In this document: piece by piece, positions 45,420 to 57,077 of the stretch
Numbering within the stretch: position 1 is the first letter of the stretch
How the letters are laid out: each line of letters opens with the position of its first letter
Notes under the pieces: model-generated
Told to the model about the DNA's origin: nothing
What the model saw: the letters and a program-made list of their open reading frames with translations, nothing else
The model's database searches: none
Source of the DNA: Ischnura elegans
Lineage: Eukaryota > Arthropoda > Insecta > Odonata > Coenagrionidae
Length of the DNA stretch: 64,000 nucleotides
Direction: 5' to 3'
NCBI RefSeq assembly: GCF_921293095.1
Contig: NC_060246.1
Coordinates: 139,438,198-139,502,197 of the forward strand
Program-made: the position numbers and the translations under genes

Positions 45420-46016
45420 TTCAATGAGCAGTGTGCTATATATGTACATCTTCCACTCCATCCATGCCTGCTGCCATGCAAGTGCTCCATCTGTGTAATT
45501 ATTCATCCATACATGGGAAGCAGGGAAGATTGTTGAAGGTTTGTCCACATGGGCCACTAAAAAGCTAACATACTCCATTTCTATTGCTTCAACTTCTACT
45601 GCCCATCTCTGCAATGTGAGACACCCTTATCTCAGCAGTGAGGTGTGTACACAGTATGCAATACATAGCTGCATCTTCAATTATTAGTACTTTTTATTGG
45701 TAGTATTTTGTGCAGTACGTTCATATAATCTCACAATCATTTTTTACAATAAGTAATAGAGAGAATGTATTTAAAAAGTCCTTATGTACTCGTGCCAGTT
45801 GTCTGTCTGCTCTGTGATGTGACAGGCTCATGGCCCTGCGTGGCAGGGCAAAATCCCACCATGAAGGGAGAATTTTTGTTAAGAGTGGGAAATAGTTTCA
45901 GTAGGTGAATGCTATTATTCAGCATAAGTCTTGTTTCTTTTGAAGTGTGCCTTGGAAATATTGCCTCATTATGGTTGCTTCTGGATTAGGTAATTCTAGA
46001 TTTGGGGTGCTCAACT
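45420..46016. other. Intronic stretch, nothing recognised
   Basis: Only short frames without domains are present between the pogo-type relic and the hAT element. Confidence 0.5.
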
Positions 46017-46024
46017 GTACATAT

Positions 46025-47911
46025 TAGAGATGTGCGAATAGTATCCGTGAATACTCGAATACTAGAAAGTATTCGATATTCGATGTCTCGAATAGTTACG
46101 CTAAAGGTACCATCTCGGATACCTCGAATACTTTGAATTTCGCATCATACACTGTCGCACGCACGTCATTGGTAGTTACCTTGCCGGCCTCGGTGGCGGC
46201 AGGGTGAAGTCCTCGCCTGCCAAACCGAAGGTCGCGGGTTTGAGTCCCGCCTGGGTAAGTTACCCCTATCCAGGGCATGGATGTTTGTAATTGTTAAATG
46301 TTATCAACCCCGGTGTAAAGGCCGAACAGTGCTGTTTTCGGGGGTGTGTGAAATAAATAAAATAAATAAATAAATAAATAAAAATGTAGAGAACTGTAGT
46401 CGTTTAGTGCACGCAGCACCGTTGTAGGCAAGTTGACGAATTACATCAAATTCGTGGATTAGAGCGGTGAAAAGAGTTCGACGTGGGGAACCGAAAAGGA
46501 TCGGGTGAAAAAATCCGAAAATCCTTGATTCCCCCCACTAGGAGAACCTCAGTGCCGTGGGATAGTAACTACGCAGCACAATTCCCAAAATCCGCTGCAT
46601 GCTCCATCCATCAGCCCTCGGCCCCTCCTCCGACGCTTTCCTCCTCTCCAACATCAAACAAAAGGCCCCAGATCGTGCAGGGTTCCTATTAGGAAGACCA
46701 TAAATCAAAAGCTTCCAAAGAAAATATGTATCAAGTTACAGGAGAAGAATAGAATCGTGTTTCACACTTCATTTTTTCTCCCCCACTGACCTTTTTCTGC
46801 CTACCTGCTTCGAAGTTCCCCATTTCTGGAGGTCAATTGCTGCATGAGTAATCTATTAGCGTAAAAGGTGTCTGACTATGACTTTCGTCAATTGATATTA
46901 CACCTTTATTGGATTGAAATATTAGTAATGTGCGCTTAATTTAAAAAGAATAAGACTAAACACGACGTAATTCTGACTTTATTTAAGCATTTTACGGAAA
47001 GAAATAAATGTCAAAATATGACGGAGACTTAGCACTATGGCAAAACTCGATATCCTTGCAACTAAGCTTCTTGGAAGTTGATGCCCTGTTTTTTTTCGAA
47101 AACGTATATAAAGTTACAATTTTTATGAGTTATGCTATAATTTTCAAGAGTCACAGTCACAGACGAAGAGATATTTTCTCGAGATATTTGGTTTCTCCCT
47201 GCTAGCAATTCGAATTCATCTGCTTATCTTGTGAGAACTTCCAAAGATGGAGTGAAAATAATTGAAGAAAATCTGGTGGAGAAGCGCGTGTATTTTGCAA
47301 AACGCCTCGAATTGTGTGCTAGTACTTGACAGTAAGAGAGAGGGTAAAGCAAGCTACCTGTTGAAAGTAAGAAGTTGGATGAAGCCGAGTATCAGATGGG
47401 CGTGCCGCTGAAATTACATTTGGTAGATATAAATGTATACATTGGACAGAAATCCATCGTAGCAGTGTAAATGCCGAGATGGCATGAAATCATTTTTTCA
47501 CGAGGTGGTGTGTCCCCTCAGGATATTTGAAAGAGATGTTAGTTGAATCAACTATAAGCCCAAATTTTTTCCATAAAATTAAAATATTCCATTAATCAGC
47601 TAAATTCCTGTTTAAATCCTTAAAAGGAAATCTCAAGTACTCGCCATAATCCTGGGTTTCCTGCTGCATAGGCAACCTAGTCAAACATTCCCGCATTCAT
47701 CGTTTTTTTCGTCTCCCCTGAAAAACGATAGATCGAGGTTCCACTGTATACCTTTTTATTTATACATCCATCAGGGGAAATAGAAGAAAAAATGTACGTT
47801 TAATATGCTTTGCGCAATTCTAGTATTCGAGGTATTCGAATATTCGAGCAATGATCTAATATTCAAATTCGATATTTGAGTTTGAGAAATCTGCTATTCG
47901 ACCCATCTCTA
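46025..47911. mobile_element. hAT-family element, copy B, carrying a SINE
   Basis: The ends are TAGAGATGTGCGAATAG and, inverted, TAGAGATGGGTCGAATAG. A perfect 8-bp target duplication GTACATAT flanks it (46017-46024 and 47912-47919). The sequence is collinear with copy A at 37943-40987. It lacks the piggyBac insertion found in A but has a SINE at 46183-46384. Both copies share the start of the same short frame (47008 here, 38740 in A: MSKYDGDLA) with later divergence. Confidence 0.93.
46183..46384 (+). mobile_element. tRNA-derived SINE (family 1), copy inside hAT copy B
   Basis: The head starts GCCGGCCTCGGTGGCGGCAG (A-box region) and carries a B box GGTTTGAGTCC one base off consensus. The body includes GGGCATGGATGTTTGT and ATGTTATCAACCCCGGTGTA, and the tail is (AAAT)n. 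It is about 90 percent identical by eye to 59369-59550. Against hAT copy A the insertion replaces the bases GACTCGG, and no clear target duplication is seen. Confidence 0.88.
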
Positions 47912-48297
47912 GTACATATGTATAATGCAGGAGTTAGTTCTATGAAATAATTATTTTTAGATAATTGTGTTTTATGGAGCAGATATTGAATGGGGAAATT
48001 ATAGCTTTGAGCAGTAGCATTAACAGGCAATGTCCTGGTCTCTTACAGATTTTGTGTACAGCCTGCAAAGCCTTGCATTCAGTTTGATAATATGTACTCA
48101 TTTTTGTGTATTCATTGTGTATTTTATCTATGGGAGTGTTTAAAGATTGGTGTAATTTTAAAATCTGCTGTCCTGGATTTTTTCAATTATAATAATGTAC
48201 TTGTGTGTATTAATAGTTTATGTAATAATATGGAATTTCTGTTTAAGTTTTATATATGCCATTTTTGCCTTATTTATTTAGAAAATTGCTCTTACAG

Positions 48298-49346
48298 GTA
48301 ATTTCAGTCCTTGACAACTCTAAATTAAGAGATAAAACTCGTGGTAAGGTTGAAGAAGAAGCTGAAAATGGAAAGGAAAACATACCAAAGCCTTGTCCTA
48401 GGAAGAAATTGTCTGGAAAGAAGACAATTGTTTCTGCTGGAGTAGATTGTCGTTTGCCATCTCGGGCTGGTGAATTGTGTAATGAAGGTGGTGTGGAAAC
48501 ATTGAGCTCATCTGGAAATGAAAAGTGTTTGGCAAGTAATGATGCTCTTCCTGCCATCAATATTGGAAATTTCCAAGATGACCCTTTAGAAGGAACCAGT
48601 TGGATGCATTTACATTTATTTTCAGAAAACAAAAGTAAGAAAAGAGGTCGCAAGAAGAAACCTTTGAAAGATTCCTGTCTTGAGGCTTCTGAATTTAAAA
48701 AGCCACTTAAAACTAATGGTGGGAAAGTGAGTGAATCCTCAAAAGAGAAAAGTTCCAATGGTTTTGCAGAATGTGAAGCCCCTGTGGATAATGACATATT
48801 ATCCAACAATTTTACGGGTCTAGCGGAGGATTATGATGTCAGTGATTTTGATGTTGGCCTTAAGAATTGTCCAATGGCCCAATCGACACCATTGAACCAT
48901 GGAAAATCCTCCAAAAACAGCAAACCAACCAATTTATCTGATGTTTCCAAATCTGCCAGTAAGTCTAGTGGGAGTAATTCTAGTAACAACTCTCTTGTGT
49001 CTAATGAAAGCTGTTCTTCAGGGAACAACCAAGTGAAAGAAGTGGATAAGAACTTGGTTGTTCCCGTAATTGACTCAAAATTAGAGAGCAATGCATATGT
49101 GACTGTAAGAATTAGAAAGCTTAACTTTCCAGCATTATCTCCAGTGGACAGTGTAAATTTACCGGACTTACCCCCCTCTGATTATGTAGCAGGCAACATG
49201 CCAGAAGTACAAAGGTGTGCTGAGTTATCAGATGAGATTGTGAACTTTTTAGGATTTCCTGCCTCGTCAGAATCTGAAGAACAGATTGAGCTGATGAAGA
49301 CTATGATAGCCAGTGAGTGTGAACCGAAATCCCGGGAAAGTAGCAG
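48298..49346 (+). CDS. Shugoshin-like protein, exon 8 (large central exon)
   Basis: The exon follows a CTTACAG acceptor in phase 0 and ends in phase 2 at TAGCAG before GTATGT. It encodes about 349 residues of Ser/Lys/Asn-rich, disordered sequence: basic blocks PCPRKKLSGKK and KKRGRKKKPLKD (AT-hook-like), a Ser/Asn-rich run (SASKSSGSNSSNNS), a VTVRIRKLNFPALSPVDSVN segment with proline-directed sites, and an acidic C-terminal part (SDEIVNFLGF). Long disordered centres are normal for shugoshins. No globular domain is recognisable. It is the longest host coding segment in the window, and codon content is even throughout. Confidence 0.75.
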
Positions 49347-50203
49347 GTATGTTTGATTTAGATTGATTTGATATAGATTTATTTACTTGACATCTACTGA
49401 ATCAATATACCCTATTACTTGGGCTCCTAGATTATGGTAAATGAAAGCTTCACTTAGCGGTATAAAAATGGACCAAAATTCACTATATAAAGTCAGTAAA
49501 AACATTTTGTTATAAAGTGCGTGCGTGAAAAAAATCCTTTTCCATGAGCAAAGATAAACTTTTATCGATCCAAATGCTCTTAAGCAGCACAAATTAAAGC
49601 GATAAATATTGATCATACGGTAGAGCACAATATTGATTCTTAGATTATTATAAATATCAACAGAAAAATATTAATGAAAACGTGAAAGAGCTTAGCAACT
49701 GCCTCACATAAAAAATAATAAAGTCTACTTATGCACGCAATTTAATAGCATAGAACTATTCTTTCTCATTAAACCATGCTCCCAATATGACATCTAAGTT
49801 TTCTAGTTTTATTCATGTCCAAATACAGACTGTCCCAAGTGTCGTGTGTCATTTTTGACCTGTAATTTTAGTAACTTTCCGTAGAGCTATGTTCATGAAA
49901 ATTGGCACACTTATGGGAAAAGGTCCTAAGTTTTGTTGAGTGTAAGCAAAATTTTAAAATTTTGACCATTTGACCTCACAATTTGGGTCCAAACCAAAAA
50001 TTTGAATTTGCCTTATGGGGTTTCAATGTTAAAAAAATCGAGATAGAAAAATGTCTGAATTTTATTGACCAAGGTGTCAATTCTTACGGTTTCGGACCCG
50101 AGAAACCCGAAAATAACAATTTTATTTACGAAAATTCAACCGTTGACCCAGTAAGGTCACCGTCAAGGTCATAAGGGTGGCAAAAAGAATAGCATACCGA
50201 AAA
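49347..50203. other. Intron 8, first part; nothing recognised
   Basis: AT-rich sequence gives way near 49850 to TTTGACC and GGTCA-rich text that leads into the 140-bp array. No ORF with a known domain is present. Confidence 0.5.
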
Positions 50204-50800
50204 AGGTGTCGATCTATGGGTTTTATAGGGTGCCCAAGTCATTGGTATTGTCCAAATACCCGTATTATTCACTAATTGACCTACGAGGGTCACAATGGGG
50301 GTCAAAGGTCATAGCGTTAAACGTCGGGCCATCGTGGCAACTAACGTGTCAAACCATAGGTTTTGAAGGGTCCCAAAGTCGGTTAGGCAGTTCATAGATC
50401 AGTATTGTTAGTTTTTTGACCTCCGAGGGTCACAATGGGGGTCAAAGGTCATAGAGTTAAACGTCGGGCCTTCATGACAACCAACGTGTCAAACCATAGG
50501 TTTTGAAGGGTGCCAAAGTCGGTTAGGCAGTTCATAGATCCGTATTGTTGGTTTTTTGACCTCCGAGGGTCACAATGGGGGTCAAAGGTCATAGAGTTGA
50601 ACTTCGGGCCATCATGACGGCCAACGTGTCAAACCATAGGTTTTGAAGGGTGCCAAAGTCGGTTAGGCAGTTCATAGATCCGTGTTGTTGGTTTTTTGGC
50701 CTCCGAGGGTCACAATGGGGATCAAAGGTCATAGAGTTAAACTTTGGGCCATCATGACAGCCAAAAAGTGGAATCATGGGTTTTAAAGGGTGTAGTATTA
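50204..50800. repeat. Tandem array, unit 140 bp, about 4.2 copies, each with a DR1-type site
   Basis: CGAGGGTCACAATGGGG recurs at 50284, 50424, 50564 and 50704, exactly 140 bp apart. Each unit contains GGGTCAAAGGTCA (50299-50311, 50439-50451, 50579-50591; the fourth copy at 50719 reads GGATCAAAGGTCA). This is a direct repeat of nuclear-receptor half-sites with one spacer base. TGACCTCCGAGGGTCA in units 2 and 3 adds an everted pair. Identity between units 2 and 4 is roughly 90 percent by eye. The first unit is more diverged. Confidence 0.93.
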
Positions 50801-51323
50801 CAGCCCTAGAAAATTCCTATCTGCTCTCTCATTTCTTGACTTGTTGTTTGCTGAGAGTGGAAGCATAAGGATCTGGCTCTGAATGTTCTCATCTTGCCTG
50901 TGGGAAGTGTTATAGCACCACCTCTGTTTACCATACACGTTGATGATAAGTTGAAGACATCTTCAACTCCAGTTACAGTGACTTTTTACATGGCAGCAAA
51001 TTCAACACATTCTGGAGAAGTAAAAAATGGTAACTCCACACATACTGGCTTTTCTCTTGTTTCAATGGAAAGGATTACACTACCAAATATTGTTTGATTT
51101 ATAATGCATTGGGTGTAAGAGAGGCTCTCACCAAATTTTACCATTGAGCGCTGAATAATTTCGCCCCTAGAGCAGTTTGAAGTTTCAAATGGAATTCCAT
51201 GCCAAAAACGCATTTCTTGAGCGGTGTGTGAACCTCATGATATCTTCATTGCTTGCATAAGGAGTGCATTGTAGTATATGTTATTTCGAGTAAAAATAAA
51301 AAGTAGATAAAATTGAATTTTAA

Positions 51324-51695
51324 ATGAGTGGTAGGAAACCGTACATATACCATTGTGTTCCAAGGTGTGAATCTACCTCTCGTAAATCAGCAGAAAAGTA
51401 TTTTTTTGTGTGCAGAAAATTGCCTTTTGCTACACACTTGTGTGAAGTGGTAAGTACTTTGCAACCAAAATTGCAAGATTTCGGAAACTTTGGAATTACT
51501 ATTAAAAAGTATATCAACATTTTAATGGATCATGAATCGTCATGGAATTCAAGTTCTTCAAGAATTCAATTCATTTTTCTCTCTCTTAAGCAAGCCGACT
51601 TAATCTCTTCACTTTACTTGTATACCCGAGCCATATTTCTTATGCGTGGCATGGTTCCGAAAATTATCCAATCCTTAGTATTTTCACTCGAGTAA
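51324..51695 (+). pseudogene. ORF with a partial THAP-like zinc finger start
   Basis: The frame opens MSGRKPYIYHCVPRCESTSR and continues EKYFFVCRK, recalling the CxVPxCxSTS...FFxVP start of THAP domains found in transposon-encoded and host proteins. The expected second Cys-His pair and the AVPTIF-type end are not seen. The remaining 90 codons are hydrophobic and unlike any family I know. A start-only THAP relic is the best reading, and chance is possible. Confidence 0.3.
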
Positions 51696-51699
51696 TGCG

Positions 51700-52935
51700 T
51701 TAAATGATCAAGTCGATCCATGCATAATCCTTTTTAACATCCTCAGTTTAGTGTGTTAAGTCAATTAAGACGATTATCCGTGCTTTAAATGACGATTTTC
51801 AAGGCTAAAGTTTTTAAAAACTTGAAAAATCGGCCTCAGAGTTCCGCGGCGTGTAGCTCAGCCTCGACGCGCGATTGAAAAATCGCTCTTATTTCTCTCG
51901 TCGCTAACGTTTTTTTCCAAGATTTCTACTTAGTACTCTTTAAAAATCTCAACTTTATATTGTGGTTCATATTTTCCTAGTTATATTTTTCGTAAACGAA
52001 AGAATATGTCGGCTTTTTGTCAAATTTCACGAGAAAAACGGGTCGGCCATTTTGCGATGTAAAACCAGACAGATGAGAGCCAAAATCTTCAAAAGTCATT
52101 GAAAGTATAGGCAAAGCACCAGGTCAAAGGAATATTGCGTTTTTTATTCCATAAAAAGCATACCAACGCGACACCACCTCTAGAAATTCAAAGATTTTCG
52201 AGGAAAAACGAGATCGCGCGTGGTTTTGAAAAGTGGGTCATGTTTGGGCCACTGAATCATCACTAAAGGTCTTAGTTATGTAAAATGGCATATGAATCTA
52301 TATCTGGTAATAATTTATGAGTATTTACGCTACGTTTCAAGTCTATCGCCAAAAAGGTCATTTTGGACTTTATTCCAGCTTTTTCCGATTTCGGACCAGT
52401 GTGCGCCGGTTCGGAAGACGATCGGCCGCCGCGGCTGGCGTAAAGGTATTCGGCGCCCACGTCAACAACTATACTTTTTTTTGTAGTGTATTCGGCAAGC
52501 TGAAACTACCAGGCCAAGGCATTACATTGATTTATCGGCTTAAAAAGCTGTATTATTACATGAGTTTCATGATAGCGCTTCCTGTCAGCAGATTGATGGA
52601 CTCACTAGCCTCGAAAGCTCTGTAACCTTAACTACTTGCCTCGACATTCTTAATGCTACTAGAAACGCTCTGGTCGAGTACCAACTACTCGACTCGATCT
52701 TTCGAGTACTCGCACATCCCTAGAAGATAACGTGTTTTGTTATATCGGTTACGTGGCGCGAACATTCAAATGACTTGGAAACGCGGTCGTATATAAATTT
52801 GTGGTTTGAAGTACTACTGGAATCGAAATCGATTTTTTACCTTGGCAAGTACTTATATTCGATTCCGGTTCTTGGCCGAGAGTTTTATTTCCTAGTAATT
52901 GCTAATATATTATCCTGCTTCAAAGAAAGTAGGAT
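51700..52935. other. Intronic stretch with one hAT-like end
   Basis: A phrase near 52693-52723 reads, reverse-complemented, CTAGGGATGTGCGAGTACTC, the typical terminus of another hAT family. Its partner end was not found. Short ORFs overlapping at 52292-52625 have no recognised domain. Confidence 0.45.
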
Positions 52936-52937
52936 TG

Positions 52938-53697
52938 AATGATTATTTCGTGTGCATTTACTGCATATTTTCCCCGGTTTTCACTCTTTGTTTCTATCTT
53001 GCGTATTAAAAGCTAACCACGGCAACGGAAAGGGTCTTCAATGCTAACCAAATGAAATGTCAATTAGTACAACGTAACGCATGATAATCTCAAATTTTTA
53101 CTCCAGGAAATACTGCGATATTGTATTACTTACAAAAAGCAGAAATAAGCACAATTGACACAGGGAGGTATCGCCAGGATGTTAACTAGAAGCACAAATA
53201 TGGTAAATAATAAACATGGATGAGTTTGCAAGTATTACACTAAAACAGAGAAACCGGAGGCAAGTGCGTACTGAATGAATACTAGCAACTTGTTTGAAGT
53301 ATCATAAATTGAAAAAGAATAAGTGTCAAATAATAAAATGTGGTGTGTGACTCCTTTTGCCGGACTTTAAACTGTACATTAGCGCCAATGCCAGGATTTA
53401 ATCCACCATTTATTTCCTAATTTTAAAAAGATGCATTTCCATTAATAAAAGGGAATGTATAGCAATGGCAGTGAAATTACGATAATAAAAAAACCTGGAT
53501 ATAAGAAAAAAACGAGAGAATAAGCTGATAAAAATTATGACAGACAGTCCCAAACCCTCAACCTTCATTTCCCCAGCTCAAGGCATTGGCCACTAGGCCA
53601 CCGCAGTCACTAAATTTTCATCACTATAATAACTTTTATAAAAAATTAGGGTGAAAACCGATGCAAGTGTGCAGTAAATGCACACGAAATAATCATT
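52938..53697. mobile_element. Fold-back-type element with 28-bp perfect inverted ends and an inner SINE-like head
   Basis: AATGATTATTTCGTGTGCAT plus eight more bases at 52938-52965 is exactly inverted at 53670-53697. Homology resumes inwards with CGGTTTTCAC on both sides. Near the right arm, the minus strand shows TGGCCTAGTGG, which fits a Pol III A box, about 70 nt ahead of a degraded B box (53540-53612). The interior has no ORF. Confidence 0.55.
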
Positions 53698-53699
53698 AC

Positions 53700-55190
53700 A
53701 TGCTACATTAATAGGAGCAGAATAATAAATTTGCAGTAATAAATTAATTTATCGCTTTGAGTGGATATATATTCACTCAAAAGCGGAATGTTTGTGGTGC
53801 TCAGCAAAAAAACTATGAAAGGAGTAAAGGAAACTATTTTCCATGAGAAGCAGAAGTGGTGCCACAAACTTTGTCATAAAACTTTCGAAAGTGACTGTAT
53901 GTGTAACACTGACATAAATGTAAGAGAAATTACGGATATTGTCTCTGAGTTACTCTTTCATTTTGATGACATTTGTTAGTCATTTTTTTTAGTGTGAACC
54001 TGAATTGAAGAATTACCAGGAACGTAGGTTGACCAAAGCGAGGCCTCTGCTCAAAAAATGCAATGCCAATGAAATTTGAATGCCAATCCTGAAAGAAACA
54101 AAGAGATCCCCGAATTTCCTCCCTTCTGAGGGCAAGAAAACGGCTAGTAGGGGAAAGATATTGATATTGATGATTTGTTCTTTTATTTTTTAATTTATAT
54201 CCGGAAACTAAAAAGCAGTAATAAGTAAAGGATTTTAGGATAATGGCTGTGATTACTGTCGCAATCAATACTGTAAACATTTCATCTTGTAAAACTTTCA
54301 TTTCAATGAAATGATTAATTTTGAGCAAAAAAATTGTCCTGAGTCCTGTTGATAATGTCAGTACATTTTGGGAATCAGCCAGAACAAAATTAATGTTTTT
54401 TTTCGCCATGATGATAAACTCTTGGCCACTATTTCCACAAAACCAATGTGTTTACGGCTTCTTCAAGTATTACTCACGTGACATTCATGAGGTTCACACA
54501 TCACGCAGCGTCAGCCAATAGAAATACGTTTTGCATCGTGGGCGTGGCCGAAGCTCCTAGCAGACTTTTAAAGCTACTTATCTCTGTTAAAAATCAAATT
54601 TGAGCCCTGAAAATTGGCCTGTGTGTTTTTCATTCATATCTTTTTGGTTTTAAATAAAAAAAACAATTTTTAATTTTGAGTGTTCCCTTCTATTGCAGTT
54701 TGCTGCGACAAGTGGTAGCTAAAAGGTAAATCCTGAGAATTGTGCTGCTCTTTTTTCGTCTTTTAAGAGGATATTCATCACTGAAATATTTTGCTTGTCA
54801 TTGTCATTTGGGCATTCTGCGGAAGTATTATAAGATTTTTCTTCTTCTTAGGAAATTCTTTCCCTTCGGTTGGTACATCAAATTATGGTTTCGTAGTCCA
54901 CATCACCCCAATGATGGCATGGGATTCTTCCATCCCATTCCCTCCATTCCCATCCCTACCGTGGAAGCATTGTTGGGCTCACTTCGCCGCAATGCCTCTT
55001 TGTTTTTCTCCTTCCTCTCCCCCCCTCCTGACCTGAGGTGATTGGGCATATAAGTTGAATTACTTGGTTCGTGGTCCTTGTGGTTGTATCCCCTAGGGAC
55101 CCACCGTAGGCCTCCATCCGCTTTTCCTAAAGGCATTAGAGTGTGAGGCCCTTCCGATAGTTGATTGGTAGATTTGCTTGAGTGCCAGTG
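53700..55190. other. Intronic stretch, nothing recognised
   Basis: Short frames at 53761-53979 and 53930-54409 have no recognised domain. The 54880-55140 part is GC-richer and may be an old dispersed repeat. Confidence 0.45.
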
Positions 55191-55193
55191 GTA

Positions 55194-56162
55194 GATAGTA
55201 GTAGTAGTAGTAGTAGTTTTATTAGCCAAAAGAACCAATACAAGTAAGTAAATGGTATAGGCTTCGTCAAGTATAATACATAATTGGTATTTTAGATAAT
55301 GTTCACTCAAAAAAACAAAGACATCTTCCTAAAATGAAAAAGTTACATTACAAATTTCAAGCACACAATAGTGAAAGCTGAACAACAGCCATGTATACTT
55401 CAACACTTACTTCACAGCACAAAACCTTAAGCACAGGTATACAATTCTCATTTAATAGGTTAACACAACAAACTACATACTTTCTTTACAATAGTTAATA
55501 AATTCATCAACACTATACAATGCCTTTCCAGTCAGGTATCTTTTCAGATTTACTTTAAAATTATTTACAGAAGACAAACTTCTCAATTTTTCTGGTAAAA
55601 GGTTATATAGTTTTGTACCCTTATGTAGAGGACCATTACTACTCCTTTTTGTTTTCCTGGGTAGCACATGTAAACAGTCTTTGGTTCTGGTCATATGTGA
55701 ATGGAAGTCAGAATTTTTTGGGAGAGAATTTATACGTTTTTTTATGAATAGCATTAAGTTCAGAATATAAATGGATGTTAGAGTTAAAATTTTGTGTGCC
55801 TCAAAGTGAGGTCGACAGGATTCTCTATATTTTAGGTTTAGCATAATTCTTACAGCTTTCTTTTGCATAGTGAATACCTCAGTGCTATTGCAACTGTCAC
55901 CCCATAAAATAATGCCATAAGAGATTAAGGATTGAAAATTAGCATAGTACACATATTTTAAAACACTCAAAGAAACACTTGATCGTAAATAGCGCAGTTG
56001 ATACATAATATGTGACAGTTTGGTGGTTAAGATTTCGACATGTCTAGACCACTTCAAGGATTTGTCTAGTGTGATTCCAAGGAAAGAAATATTATTTACA
56101 TAAGTTATTTCAGAGTTGAATAGTTCCACTGTTGGTGGCGATTTACAATTTAAGTTCATACA
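55194..56162 (-). mobile_element. 5'-truncated jockey/CR1-like LINE
   Basis: On the minus strand the copy begins in the region after the RT palm (56159), runs through the native stop (55473) and a 3' UTR of about 260 nt, and ends in a (TAC)n-like tail, seen on the plus strand as GTAGTAGTAGTAG at 55198-55217. 5' truncation is the usual result of target-primed reverse transcription. The open frame suggests a fairly young insertion. It lies in intron 8 of the shugoshin-like gene in antisense orientation. Confidence 0.85.
55473..56159 (-). pseudogene. LINE reverse transcriptase C-terminal part
   Basis: The 228-aa frame contains FLGITLDKSLKWSRHVE (the LGxxxDxxLxWxxHI motif), LSHIMYQLRYLRSSVSLSVL, SYGIILWGDS, and QKKAVRIMLNLKYRESCRPH, a set shared by jockey/CR1-group LINE proteins after the RT domain. 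The catalytic RT and the endonuclease are missing because of 5' truncation. The end near HKGTKLYNLLPEKLRSL...YL is typical of the native C terminus. Confidence 0.88.
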
Positions 56163-56169
56163 TACAGAT

Positions 56170-57077
56170 GTTGATGGAAAGGATGATCATGCCATTTAAA
56201 TATCTCATGAAGGATTCCGAAGCAATGTAATGAATCATTGTTTGTGAAAGAATAAATGATGAATATTTGAACTCTACCAGAATATTAATGTAGTCATTAC
56301 AGAGATCATTGATAAGTTATAACATGAATATAAAAGTAGGAGAAAATAAATGTAGGAGAGAATTAAGTTTGTCACTGAAGAGTTGCAATAATTTTTTGTT
56401 TCCAAACCTGTTACAACACTGTCTCAAAGAAACCTTTGTTAGCTTGTGTGCAAATCCTTTTTCATTGATTGTGGTCTACCTGTCTTTAAGAGTTTCTCCA
56501 TGAATTTTAATTTTTTGTAATTACTTCCTAAGCCCACAAAAACTTTTTGTTTTAATGAAAACCTCTCTTTTAAAAAGATGCTTAGGTTGAAATGAAAAAA
56601 TATTCTTTGGGAGAAGAGTCTTGTCTATTTATTTACTGCATAAGCTGTTAGTGTGCTAGGCAGAAGTTTTGAATTTTAATGCTCTTTTTTTTTCGGAAAT
56701 GCATTTCTCCATTCCTGTTTTCTGCAGTAGTAGTAGTATTTTGGTTACATCCTCCTCCATAAAATTTCTCCAGTGCAGTCATATCAATACAAGATACCAT
56801 ATTCATAGTTAAGCCTTTAACAGAGTAATCATATTCTTATTGCTTTTTTAAAGTTCCAGTTATGTTCTATTCAGCATCCATAATTGGAGGTCAGGTCTTT
56901 TCTCTCTCTGAGTTTTGCTTGGCGCATAGGTTTTCTGCTAATTTTTTCTTTGCCTTACATTTACATATAGTGTTACATATCTATTAACTGAAAAGGGTCT
57001 TTTTTTATCCAGTAAGATTTATGACTACAAAAAGTTTGGCTCAATTGATTAATGACATTGTTTGTATTCTCTTACAG
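56170..57077. other. End of intron 8, nothing recognised
   Basis: AT-rich sequence with a short TAGTAGTAGTAG run near 56727 and a pyrimidine tract before the exon 9 acceptor. Confidence 0.5.

Noticed and set aside
48270..48809. A 179-codon minus-strand ORF opposite the large exon
   Set aside because: It is a shadow of exon 8; the plus strand has the splice signals and frame continuity.
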